The notes under the pieces are model-generated. The model did not search any database. It was not told the DNA's origin and saw only the letters and a list, made by a program, of their open reading frames with translations. The position numbers and the translations under genes were made by a program. Below, piece after piece: positions 32,288-46,300 of a DNA stretch of 64,000 nucleotides. The DNA is taken from the NCBI RefSeq assembly GCF_964340395.1, contig NC_135554.1:3972975-4036974 (forward strand), read 5' to 3'. Source of the stretch: Glandiceps talaboti (taxonomy: Eukaryota; Hemichordata; Enteropneusta; Spengelidae). Within the stretch, counting starts at the first letter, position 1, and each line of letters opens with the position of its first letter.

Positions 32288-35200
32288 GATACACTATAGC
32301 GTAGAATACCTGCCAATATTCGAAAATACAATACTGCAATGACTATATGCAATACTGCAATGACTATATGCGATATGACTACATAAGATGACTACATGCG
32401 ATATGACTACATGAGGTGACTACATGCGATATGACTACATGAGATGACTACATGCGATGTGACTACATGCGATATGACTACATGAGGTGACTACATGCGA
32501 TGTGACTACATGAGGTGACTACATGCGATATGACTACATGAGATGACTACATGCGATATGACTACATGAGATGACTACATGCGATATGACTACATGAGAT
32601 GACTACATGCAATACTGCGATGCGAGATGATGACATGATATGCGGCGATTTTGTAATGACGTTATGCCATTCGTAGGTTATTCAATATGCACAATACGAG
32701 TATTAATATGAAACAGGCTAGGGAGTACTCTTCAGCATGTTGCACGTGGTAAGAGGTGGACCATTTGATATCCTGGGGAAGGGGGGCTTGGAAGATTTCG
32801 GGAAAAAAGATGCCAAATGGATTTGCTTAATAAAAAAATCCGGATATGAGAGGGAAATGGAAAAAAAAGATGGACCACTGCTGCTAGAAAAAAATGTCTT
32901 GGCAGGGCAATGATGCACAGGTTCGAGTATACTGTTCAACTTGCTCGTACCTCTCCAACCAGGACACTTGTCAAATCATGACAAACAGTTTCAAACACAT
33001 GTCAGGGACCAGTCAGTTTCGTTAGCCTGTGGTACATATAATATTTGTTCTTGTCTCTGTTTCTTTCATAAATGGTTTAAATATTACTTCATGTAAGGGT
33101 TCAAACATAACTATACATAAAAAATATACATATAATACATGTATTACCTAGCTACAACACTAGTTACAGAACATGCCATGTAAGTGTTTGGCTGTTTCAC
33201 AATCAGTGCTTCACTTATCTTACACTTTGGGGCAAAAGTGAACTTGAAGGTTTTGTAATGGTAACCTTCATACTATTGGATAGTTTATAAAAGAACTTAA
33301 TCCAAATTGTTCTATTCTCTTCAGTATGAATTTGTCAAAAGGGATGATATACTTCCTATTTCAGACACTACATGTATCGACACCACAACTCAAATTCAAG
33401 TTTATATTGTACACTAGGTATGACCTCCTAAAGTGCTCTAACACATCAGTAACTTTACTATACATGCAGTATCAATGCCCATATACCAATGTTATAATTT
33501 ACAGGCCCACTTTTATAACATGGAAAACTTATTTAAAAAGTTATATTTACTTTAGCTTTTCGATGCTTGGCAATATATATCTCAGAGGCTATGAATAACC
33601 TATAAATTGCCTAAATAGAAACAAAAAACTGCAGATCTGGCGGGGTGGGGGGAACCCCTTGGACTCCATCACCCTAGAGGCCACTCATTCGTTAAACCAA
33701 CAATAAGATTCACCAAAATTGGTAAAAAAAACTTGAAAAGCTTCTAGGGGAGACCCCCTAGGACCCCCCCCCCCCATAAGAGGTAGACATGTTCCAGTCT
33801 CAAATCAAAGTTCTTTCCTCCAACTCTTACTGTCAAGATGCTATGAAACTTTATTTCAAAAATGTTTCAACCTCACGTAGTTGCTTTTTACATGTTAGAG
33901 CTGTCTTGTAAAATTTGTAAATTATTTAAGTGTCTGTGAATAACCTAAACATTGCCTTTAGAAGTAAAAATCCTCCAGGGCTCAGTCTAGGGGGAGACCC
34001 CCTGGAACCCCCCCCCCCCCCTCCATTCACACACATACTCACACAAGAGGTGGACATATCCCAGTCTCAAAGCTCTTCCCCCTACAGCATACTGTCAGAT
34101 GCTATGAAACTTTATTCAGGGGGGTCAGTGACTTTTTGTCAGCCCAATGGAAAAAAAACACTGACACCCCCCCCCCCCATCCCCCAAGCTGGAGAAATTG
34201 ACCGGTCTATCTGAATGTTTGAGCTCATCAATCAAGTTTCCGATTTGTATTTTCAGTGTGTCACCATACCATGGCATAAAAACTGTCAACGATGTTTGTT
34301 TAATTGAAAATCAAACGTGTATGAAATATGTAGTTTTCTAAATATAATATGTGTGATAGAACAGCATCTTTTTACTCTCTGTATTACCGTGTGCCAAAAC
34401 CAAACAGAAAATTGTGGCAACAAATGTAGGTGTTCAACATTGACGTAAAAAAAATCCGGATATCTCAAAGAAGCAAAGAAAAAAAAAGTTGCCAGCATAG
34501 GCGGAGAAAAAAATAATTCTCAGGCAAGCAGGTGGGGAAAAAATAATGACTCTCCACAAATCTTCCAAGCCCCCAAGGATATCGAATGGTCTACCCCTTA
34601 TGCATATTGAATAATCTACGAATGGCATAACATCATGACAAAATCGCCGCACATCATGTCATCATCTTGCATCGCAGTATTGCATGTAGTCATCTCATGT
34701 AGTCATATCGCATGTAGTCACCTCATGTAGTCATATCGCATGTAGTCATCTCATGTAGTCATATCGCATGTAGTCATCTCATGTAGTCATATCGCATGTA
34801 GTCATCTCATGTAGTCATATCGCATGTAGTCATCTCATGTAGTCATATCGCATGTAGTCACCTCATGTAGTCATATCGCATGTAGTCATCTCATGTAGTC
34901 ATATCGCATGTAGTCACCTCATGTAGTCATATCGCATGTAGTCATCTCATGTAGTCATATCGCATGTAGTCATCTCATGTAGTCATATCGCATGTAGTCA
35001 TCTCATGTAGTCATATCGCATGTAGTCATCTCATGTAGTCATATCGCATGTAGTCACCTCATGTAGTCATATCGCATGTAGTCATCTCATGTAGTCATAT
35101 CGCATGTAGTCATCTCATGTAGTCATATCGCATGTAGTCATCTCATGTAGTCATATCGCATGTAGTCATCTCATGTAGTCATATCGCATGTAGTCACCTC

Positions 35201-35561
35201 ATGTAGTCATATCGCATGTAGTCATCTCATGTAGTCATATCGCATGTAGTCATCTCATGTAGTCATATCGCATGTAGTCATCTCATGTAGTCATATCACA
35301 TATAATCATCTCGTAGTCATATCGCATGTAGTCATCTCATGTAGTCATACCGCATGTATGTAGTCACATCGCATGTAGTCACCTCATGTAGTCATATTGC
35401 ATGTAGTCACCTCATGTAGTCATATTGCATGTAGTCATCTCATGAAGTCATATCGCATATAGTCATTGCAGTATTGCATATAGTCATTGCAGTATTGCAT
35501 ATAGTCATTGCAGTATTGTATTTTCGAATATTGGCAGGCATTCTACGCCATAGATACACCT
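32288..35561. mobile_element. Large foldback structure with tandem arrays in both arms
   Basis: Left arm about 32288-32805, right arm about 34555-35561. Outer ends match inverted (GTAGAATACCTGCCAATATT then CGAAAATACAATACTGCAAT; complement near 35508-35550). Inner ends match inverted (GGACCATTTGATATCC then GGCTTGGAAGATTT; complement near 34560-34600). Each arm carries a 28-bp array in opposite orientation: about 9 units at 32352-32612 and about 28 units at 34676-35460. The loop holds Harbinger-like copy 3. Confidence 0.88.
33004..34207 (+). mobile_element. Harbinger-like non-autonomous element, copy 3, in the loop of the foldback
   Basis: It starts GGGACCAGTCAGTTTCG (one mismatch to the TIR of the full copy) and ends GGAGAAATTGACCGGTC, a degraded right TIR. 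Internal blocks (GGGGCAAAAGTGAACTTG, CTAGGGGGAGACCCCCTAG, TTACTGTCAAGATGCTATG) follow the full copy in order, with deletions. No coding capacity. Confidence 0.87.
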
Positions 35562-35596
35562 TGACAATAAATTACACCCAACATTTATAATTCATT

Positions 35597-35602
35597 TTTA
35601 TT
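35597..35602 (-). terminator. Candidate polyadenylation signal of the pseudo-sulfatase
   Basis: AATAAA on the minus strand, about 630 nt past the TGA stop at 36236, and just before the foldback repeat begins at 35561. It is the nearest clear hexamer I noticed; the 3' end is not proven. Confidence 0.45.
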
Positions 35603-36235
35603 GAACATAAAAATAGACAAAAACTTGTAAATCTTCACATAGAAGCCCCAGTTCCCTGTGACTAGATCGAATGCTTTCTAAGAGTGTCTGGATGACCAAG
35701 ACTAGATTGTGTCACGTGGTTAGAGACAATTCGAACAATCGTTACAAAAATGACTGATTCATTTCCAACAATCATGAATGTATTTTCCGCTAATACATCC
35801 ATTCACCAATAGAGTAGGCTGGGTAATACAATTCCCATAATGCATTATTCAGGATAGTGAGTTTGCAAGTTCCCTAAAGTCAACCAGTTTCCGTGCACAT
35901 TTCCCTGTACAACCAACAAGTTGTCTATTACACTTTTACCTCAACACAAACTACTAATTTATAAGAACACACACCCAAAAATCCTTGTCTTACAAGTTGA
36001 ACAAATTTGACAAGACTCATCAACTCCAATAGATGTGATCCCATCGGTGACAATATAATAGCTGTACACAGAACACATTCCCCAGGTTTCAATGCAAGAC
36101 TTGGGTCACGATAAAAAATGGCAATATTGTTATATTTCTCAGGTAAAATAAATTACTCGGTGTCTGAAAACTCTTTGATATTGCCCCAATCTATCAGCAT
36201 TCATATAGTTCTGTCTCATTTACACGGTTCTGTTA

Positions 36236-36549
36236 TCAACACCTTCCTGGGACCCAGACACCGTTATAGTATGCTCGATTTAAATCTTCCCGCGTTGCAG
36301 CCGACTTTGTGGCTTTTACTTCACTCAAAGAGTGTATTAGTATTTGATGAAGTTCCATAACTTTCTCGGGTTGACTTTCAATCAAATCTACCTCTTCTGC
36401 AGGGTCATCTGAAAACAGACAAATAATTCATTATTTACAAAATTAATGTATAAGATTGTACAAAACTATTCAAAACATAAAAAACAGGGCTTTGATTAAA
36501 AATTGGAATAGCACTGAACTGTCATATCACAACTATATAAAGAAGTTGC

Positions 36550-36595
<46 letters not shown>

Positions 36596-39500
36596 CTTAA
36601 CCGGAAGTAATTAAAATCAACCGTTTCCCCGAATTATATCTCTATGTAACTATAAAAATACTTATTTTTGCTATCAAATAGTTACCTTACCTTTGATATT
36701 GTAAAGTTGTTTTGTGCTTATATCTAGAAATCCGTCAGCCTCTGTAACGTTGTAACCCATGACAGACTGGTCACCTGAAATGACGTCATAAATCCACGTG
36801 AGAAAGTTTGGTTCAAAGTTATATCTTGTCACGTGATAACATATAATGATATTAATGAGATGCCCTATCAAAACACGTACAGCTTAAAGAAGTGACTTCC
36901 AACATTCAGACATTCACAGTATTAGCACAGCCATGATGTATGCATTTATACATTCATGCATGCATGTCTGTCCCATTTGTCCGTCTGTACGTACATACAT
37001 ACATACATACATACATACATACATACATACATACATACATACATACATACATACATACATACATACACACACACATTTGGATGACTTTCATTACCTTCCT
37101 TACTGCTTTGTATAGAGAAAGCTTGGAACTGTCTTTCAATTAGTTTGTAATCACCATGTCTAGGGAGAGGAGATCATGATAATACAGAGAATCAATCAGG
37201 TGAGCAATGTTCACGACTTAGTTTTGTAATCTGATAGAAACAGTTCGTTCTGTATGTTGCCACTCTCTATGTTTTAACTGATTCCTGTGTATATAGTGTA
37301 CACTACATGAATCATATGACAAGGTCAATCAAATCCATAACAACAGATTTCTCACTGCTATTAGATATTATAATTCCGTGTTGATATACAACAACGACTT
37401 CGAAATTTACTGGATTCTTCTCTAGATTTTACAAATACTTCTTATTTTTAACTTGTAGAAGACATTTTTCACTGTGCCAATCAAGTCAGATAATTAAACC
37501 TACCTGACTGCTGCAACGGTTGGTTTATCTAGGTCGATATTATAAATTATTTCTTTCCTCGTAGATGGCGCTCCATTAATGATTGTATCAGAAACATCTA
37601 GACCATCGAGAGGTGCACCAGAGACTGTATGATAAAAAGTAACTAACATTAATTAAACATAAATAAGTATCATTGCTGTAAAAGCCAATCGAGTGGACAT
37701 TGAAATAGACTGAAGATATGTGTTATTCAGCCTTTCACTGGCTTCTAATAGCAAGGCACGAATGTTGTATTGTACAGACTAATGTTGTAACTTACAGACT
37801 AATGTTGTATCTTACAGACTAATGTTGTATCGTACAGACTAATGTTGTATCTTACAGACTAATGTTGTATCGTACAGAATAATGTTGTATCTTACAGACT
37901 AATATTGTATCTTACAGACTAATATTGTATCTTATAGACTAATGTTATATCTTACATACTAATGTTGTATCTTACAGACTAATGTTATATCTTACAGACT
38001 AATGTTATATCTTACAGACTAATGTTGTATCTTACAGACTAATGTTAAATCTTACAGACTAATGTTATATCTTACAGACTAATGTTATATCTTACAGACT
38101 AATGTTATATCTTACAGACTAATGTTATATCTTACAGACTAATATTGTATCTTACAGACTAATGTTATATCTTACAGACTAATGTTGTATCTTACAGACT
38201 AATGTTATATCTTACATACTAATGTTGTATCTTACAGACTAATGTTATACCTTACAGACTAATGTTATATCTTACAGACTAATGTTATATCTTACAGACT
38301 AATGTTATATCTTACAGACTAATGTTATATCTTACAGACTAATGTCGCATCTTACAGACTAATGTCGTATCTTACAGACTAATGTCGTATCTTACAGACT
38401 AATGTCGTATCTTACAGACTAATGTTATACCTTACAGACTAATGTTATACCTTACAGACTAATGTTATATCTTACAGACTAAAGTTATATCTTACAGACT
38501 AATGTTATATCTTACAGACTAATGTTATACCTTACAGACTAATGTTATACCTTACATACTAATGTTATATCTTACAGACTAATGTTATATCTTACAGACT
38601 AATGTTATACCTTACAGACTAATGTTATACCTTACAGACTAATGTTGTATCTTACATACTAATGTTGTATCTTACAGACTAATGTTGTATCTTACAGACT
38701 AATGTTATATCTTACAGACTAATGTTATATCTTACAGACTAATATTGTATCTTACAGACTAATGTTATATCTTACAGACTAATATTGTATCTTACAGACT
38801 AATGTTGTATCTTACAGACTAAAGTTATATCTTACAGACTAATGTTGTATCTTACAGACTAATGTTGTATCTTACAGACTAAAGTTATATCTTACAGACT
38901 AATGTTGTATCTTACAGACTAATGTTGTATCTTACAGACTAATGTTGTATCTTACAGACTAATGTTATATCTTACAGACTAATGTTGTATCTTACAGACT
39001 AATGTTGTATCTTACAGACTAATGTTATATCTTACAGACTAATGTTGTATCTTACAGACTAATGTTGTATCTTACAGACTAATGTTATATCTTACAGACT
39101 AATATTGTATCTTACAGACTAATGTCGTATCTTACAGACTAATGTCGTATCTTACAGACTAATGTTATATCTTACAGACTAATGTTATATCTTACAGACT
39201 AATGTTATATCTTACAGACTAATGTTATATCTTACAGACTAATGTTGTATCTTACAGACTAATGTTGTATCTTACAGACTAATGTTATATCTTACAGACT
39301 AATGTCGTATCTTACAGAGTAATCTTACAGACTAATGTTATATCTTACAGACTAATGTTATATCTTACAGACTAATGTTGTATCTTACAGACTAATGTCG
39401 TATCTTACAGAGTAATCTTACAGAATAATCTTACAGACTAATGTTATATCTTACAGACTAATGTCGTATCTTACAGAGTAATCTTACAGACTAATGTTAT

Positions 39501-40322
39501 ATCTTACAGACTAATGTTATATCTTACAGACTAATGTTGTATCTTACAGACTAGTGTTATATCTTACAGACTAATGTCGTATCTTACAGAGTAATCTTAC
39601 AGACTAATGGTATATCTTACAGACTAGTGTTATATCTTACAGACTAATGTCGTATCTTACAGAGTAATCTTACAGACTAATGTTATATCTTACAGACTAA
39701 TGTTATATCTTACAGACTAATGTCGTATCTTACAGAGTAATCTTACAGACTAATGTTATATCTTACAGACTAATGTTGTATCTTACAGACTAATGTTGTA
39801 TCTTACAGACTAACGTCGTATCTTACAGAGTAATCTTACAGAATAATCTTACAGACTAATGTCGTATCTTACAGAGTAATCTTACAGAATAATCTTACAG
39901 ACTAATATTGAGAACACAGAACATTAAACACAATTTCAGCAGCGTGCTTTTTTTACAAAAATATCGTGGGGTGAATAAACAATATGCAAAGATGTGTAGG
40001 ACTGATAAGTCGAACAGAAAAGAGCGGGAAAGGATAACAGGGATAACACATTTATTTTGAGAGACAAGTGCAAAAGGGAAAGAATAAAAAGTTCAACAGA
40101 TATACAGGTAGGCAGATGCACAAACGAAAAAGGCAGACGGACAAACACATATATTAGTCAAATACAGACAGACTCATTCAAACAGACTATATTAGACTGA
40201 AAGATCCGACGTTGTGAGCATTTCACTCATTCTGTCGATTGTAGGCACCCACAAATACGAATTATTCCGTGTACCTTAATATTGACAAGTTGACGGACGG
40301 ACGGACGGACGGACGGACAGAC

Positions 40323-40393
<71 letters not shown>

Positions 40394-43300
40394 GGCAGGC
40401 AGGGAGGCAGGCTGACTGACTGACTGTCTGACTGACTGACTGACTGACTGACTGACTGACTGACTGACAGCAAACACAGATATGCAAATATAACTTACCG
40501 GCCTTGTCTTCCCTAACCATTGACAACAAAGTTGGAAACCAATCAACTATGTGCATGACGCTGCGAGGAAGGAGGAGAACATTATCTGTTACAATGTTTG
40601 TTTCTGAGTCACAGTCCTCCAATTCTAAAACTGTAGTGTAACCATATTACAACACACTGTATTTTGAACGTGTGTGCTTGCTTAGAGTTAATATCATCAC
40701 AATAGTCTGTGGTGACATACAGACCAACGTCAGAGTGAATCAATTGAAAATAACAATCAATCAAGTTATAGAGTCGAATACTTACTCATTATTTACATAA
40801 CCGGTTTTCATGATAGGACGTCCATATAAAACTGTCGGTACACGAGTTCCTCCTTCGAACACCGAACCTGTTCCGCCTTTCAGAGGGTAATTGGATGTCT
40901 GAACTACGTTTGTATCACCACCACTCTGTTGACGAAAAATAGAGATGAAAAGTTTATCAAAATAAAAATAAAAATTACCGTGGTACAAATAGATGCAGGC
41001 CATCTAAAAAAAAAATTATTATATATATTATTCAAAAGTGGTGATGGAAGTGTCCTTGGCATGGATCAACTCTTCTACTATAATTATAGCGCATGGAAAT
41101 GCCGATTGAATGTAATAGCTCCCCCAAACTAGTATATCAATCACACAAGTATAATAGCACGACGTTACCACTTATATCTCGTCAGGCCTCATAGAAACGT
41201 TTTGTGTGCGTGTGTGTGTGAATGTGGAGTGGGGGAGAGACAGACAGAGAGACAGAAAGGCAGACAGTATAATACTTACAGTACTTGAGAATACTAACAA
41301 CGTATCTTCCCATAAATCTCTTTCCTGGAGTTGAGACTTGACGTCATCAACAAACATATCTAGCGCTGATATCATACCTACATACAATAAATAGAAAACA
41401 TAAATTCATCCCAGTGAGTGGTCGATGAATAAATGTTCTTCAGGGGGAGGTAACACAATGTCGAGAAGTTTCTACGTTGACTACAAATAGTGTACATGTT
41501 TTGACAGATATTACAATATAGAATTGTGACAAAAAGGTAATGTCGTTTTAGATTGAATGTAATTGAACTGTACTGAACTTTATTCCATCTGGCAAGAAAT
41601 AAATGATAAAATCCGTGAAAGTGATGAGAAAAAAATGACCAACAACGTTTACAATACGAGAGTTAATTTTACCCCTTGTAATTTAGTTTGTATACGGGGC
41701 ATTATACCGGTAAAAACGAGACCAATCATGACTAAACAAATGGGTTTTTTTCTTTTTCTTTTTTAAATATGATTTTCCTTTTGTCAGATTTTATACCAAG
41801 TGATATGAATATCTTCCAAACAACACATTAATTTATAAAGATAACGATGGCTGGGTTTATTTTGAGGTCGACGACCTCTGCTCTTTATCTTAAAGGTGAA
41901 GAGGAACGAACAAACACAACAATATCATAATTTTTTTACCATAGCGATTCCTTTGTTCTTCATTTTCGATCTCTGAATACATATTTCCAAAGCGTATAGA
42001 TTCCTGAAATGATAATAGACTGGTATATTTACATGTTTGTAAAACAACAATGATAAACGGTTAGACAGATTATTGAGATCGTTTTCAAAGCCTTAACCCA
42101 CCATATACTAGTATTATGCCATAAATGTTCGTTTAAATATTAAGGATGTGTGCATATATTTCCTCTTTTCCTTTCCTTTTTCCATCTGAGCCTGAGACCT
42201 AACCAACATTCAGAAAATGCAAAGCGTTAACATGTCAATATACAACAAATTAATTAACAGAGAAAATTGGCGTTTGAAAGGTAATATTAATATAATGACC
42301 GTTTATGACTTTTCAGTCGTTGTATGAATCAGAACATTATGTCTGTCATAATCAACGTCATTTTGAATTTTATTTGAATGTGTGGATTTGTTTGTTTGTA
42401 TATGTATTTCAACAAGGTAAGACATGTAAAATATGGGAACAAATCAGTTCTGGAAAAAAGTGTTCGTTTTGGGATTTGCCGAAATAGTATCATTGTCACC
42501 CATTTAACTCAGTGCACGAGTATCCTGATATTAGAGACATATATTTTATATCATGATTTTCATCCATTTTAACCAAAAGTACATAGATGTGAGCATCTTA
42601 AAATTTGATTTCATGTTCACAAATTAATCAAAATGATGTGAACATCCACACTTAGAACTCATTTAGCTCATTTTGGGAAATGAATGAGTGACTCACCTCG
42701 TTTGACAATTGGTACATATCTACTGATATCATCATGAACAATGGATTCTGTGTATTGTAACCACTGATAATACGGCCTACTCTTCTAGACAACAACTCCT
42801 GAATAAAAACGTATGTTGAGTCGTGATATTTAGTATTAAGGTAATTGTAGAGTAAAGAAGGATAAATTATGTGTAATCTTGTGCTTACTGAAGTATTACT
42901 TACACTGACCATGGAGATATCTATGTGTACCGCCATGAATTGACTATAGGGATGACAAAAGTGTATTTATTTAGGATGACCTTGGAGATATCTATGTGTA
43001 CCGCCATGAATTGACTATAGGGATGACAAAAGTGTATTTATTTAGGATGACCTTGGAGATATATATGTGTACCGCCATGAATTGACTATAGGGATGACAA
43101 AAGTGTATTTATTTAGGATGACCTTGGAGATATCTATGTGTACCGCCATGAATTGACTATAGGGATGACAAAAGTGTATTTATTTAGGATGACCTTGGAT
43201 ATATCTATGTGTACCGCCATGAATTGACTATAGGGATGACAAAAGTGTATTTATTTAGGATGACCATGGATATATCTATGTGTACCGCCATGAATTGACT

Positions 43301-46300
43301 ATAGGGATGACAAAAGTGTATTTATTTAGGATGACCTTGGAGATATCTATGTGTACCGCCATGAATTGACTATAGGGATGACAAAAGTGTATTTATTTAG
43401 GATGACCTTGGAGATATCTATGTGTACCGCCATGAATTGACTATAGGGATGACAAAAGTGTATTTATTTAGGATGACCATGGAGATATCTATGTGTACCG
43501 CCATGAATTGACTATAGGGATGACAAAAGTGTATTTATTTAGGATGACCTTGGAGATATCTATGTGTACCGCCATGAATTGACTATAGGGATGACAAAAG
43601 TGTATTTATTTAGGATGACCTTGGAGATATCTATGTATACCGCCATGAATTGACTATAGGGATGACAAAAGTGTATTTATTTAGGATGACCTTGGAGATA
43701 TCTATGTGTACCGCCATGAATTGACTATAGGGATGACAAAAGTGTATTTATTTAGGATGACCTTGGAGATATCTATGTATACCGCCATGAATTGACTATA
43801 GGGATGACAAAAGTGTATTTATTTAGGATGACCTTGGAGATATCTATGTATACCGCCATGAATTGACTATAGGGATGACAAAAGTGTATTTATTTAGGAT
43901 GACCTTGGAGATATCTATGTGTACCGCCATGAATTGACTATAGGGATGACAAAAGTGTATTTATTTAGGATGACCATGGAGATATCTATGTATACCGCCA
44001 TGAATTGACTATAGGGATGACAAAAGTGTATTTATTTAGGATGACCTTGGAGATATCTATGTGTACCTCCATGACTTGACTATAGGGATGACAACAGTGT
44101 ATTTGTTTAGGATTTTTAACTTATAAAACAATTCTACTAGCTTTTTATTGTGAGAAAAAATCGATGTGAAACAACATTGGCCAGTTCTTGTTTGTAGTTC
44201 GATAAATTGCACATAGCAAAAATTCAAATGCGTCGAAGGTTTTGTCACTTAGCTGACATTAGAACAATAGAAAATGGATAGTAAAACTTTCAATAGAACA
44301 ATTTGATGACTTGAAACAAAGGAAAATTTTGATGTGGTGACAATGCCAAGGTCGTCAGCTTTGTTGATATATTATTGTTCATACTGAATGGAATAATCAA
44401 GGTAGATTCTGTATGAAAACAATAGAATTAATGTGACTTCCGTTAACGTGGCCAGGAAATCACAGTGTACATTTTTATCTTTTATTTATGATATATGTAG
44501 AACGTCTGTCCTATTCATTGACAATTCTATGAGGAGTAAAATTCTTATTTAGTTAACAATTTAAAGTATTTCATACATTCATGTCACGCCCAAAGATGAC
44601 AGTACAAATATGTATATGCGGTCGTTGGGGGGACTTGATTTGACTAAACTTTGGCTTCATCTTGCAGATACGTTAAACTTTGTTTTAGGATAAGCTTGGA
44701 CAAGACGAAAGTTAGTTAGGAGGATGGGAGTGTTACGCCTTGATAGTGTAGTATTGTAACTTTCACTTGTTGAGAATATGTCTTTTTTCAGTGCCTTGCT
44801 GTATGTATGCCAGTAGCACAATAAAGCAGATCAAAGTGGACCATGTCTCTTCGTGGTGTCACTTTGTACGCTATACGATCCACAATAGTTGTACCTCTCC
44901 TAGAAATTCCCACAATAGTTAAATGGTAACGAAGTGGAATTTATTATAATTTTTTTATCGTACGTACAATAACAAACCTTTAATTTACGATGTGTTTTTT
45001 TTTAGCTTTTTGCAATGAGTTACAAACAAGAACTTATATCTTTGCTGTATCACAACGTTCAAATAGGATACACATCGTTTTATAAATAAAAAAATCCAAG
45101 ATAAATACCCATTTGTCATCCAGAATGGCAATTTTAGCCATCACTTGCTACTAGTAGAAGTAACACCTGATAGTCTGGCAATATATACCGATTCGATGAC
45201 GTAATCTATTGAACGTATACTACAATGTCAAGGAACCCCCTATAATGTTATCAACCCCCTTACTACAAACGACAGAAGACGACATTTAGTGTCATCGAAG
45301 ATTTTTACTGATACGTTTAATCATTTGTTTTATATCATTACTGTTTTATTTTGGGTGGGTTTTTTTTGGAGGTGGGGTGGAAAGCCCTCGAGTAAAAAGA
45401 GAATAAATTATATAAATTCAATTTGTGTCACTGTATAATTCTCTATATTTCTCATATGTTCATTAAATGTAAACAAAGACGACCGTTTCTGGTTTACATG
45501 GACATGAAAAGTCTGTTTTTGAACATTTAGCTTGTGATCACAACACTAATTAGTATGGCTACTTTACATAATTTATGTATGCAAAATGAGAGAATGTTCC
45601 ACAGAAACTTGTCTAAAATAATTTACATACGATTTTCTCATAGACAAACATCAGTTAAATGTTCCATAGCGAAGTGACTATGACCAAGCTTACTTACGTT
45701 GACAGAAGTACCGTTTTCATAGCCAACTACGCCTGTGTGATCGTAAAAGTTTAACCCGGCCAGTCCTGGAAAAGAAAGCGAGGGTTTTTAAGGATGGTGA
45801 CTAACTGGTTGATTAGAAGCTCGGTTTGCCGACACTTCGAATTATATCTTTACTTCAAGTGGCGGCCATCACCAAAGCGCTTTGATGTCTTTATAGAGTG
45901 ATGTACAGTGTTACAGCTATTCATGGGTCATGACGTCATAATAGAAGTAGTTTAAAATAGTACAAGAGCAATGTCTGTTTTGCTCGAGGGTATTTGTTTG
46001 AAAATGAGCACAGTATTATTTGATGTATATTTGAAGCTTTAAGTAGCCTTACTCATAAAATCTCACCGGATACATTCAAATAATGGATCGGTCGGTTGAA
46101 TATAGGGGCAAAGAAAGAGAGTAATTGTGTTTGTACATCTTGGTGATGATTTCAATTCAATCAAACTTTTAGCAGTCTTAGTAGACTTAGAAATACTAGT
46201 TAAAGTCAGAAAGACACAGTGAAACTTTGGCTTTATTACAGTCCCTGTATTTCAACGATAAACGATAATTTTCGCCAAGGAGCTGTGTTTGCGGTGTATC

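Noticed and set aside
33930-34214. 94-codon plus-strand frame with proline runs
   Set aside because: It lies wholly within Harbinger-like copy 3 and its C-runs; no homologous frame is kept in the other copies.
32352-35460. CRISPR-like repeats in the 28-bp arrays
   Set aside because: There are no unique spacers; the arrays are simple tandem repeats within inverted arms.
37761-39904. CRISPR array
   Set aside because: Units are contiguous 20-mers without spacers, in an intron of an animal gene.
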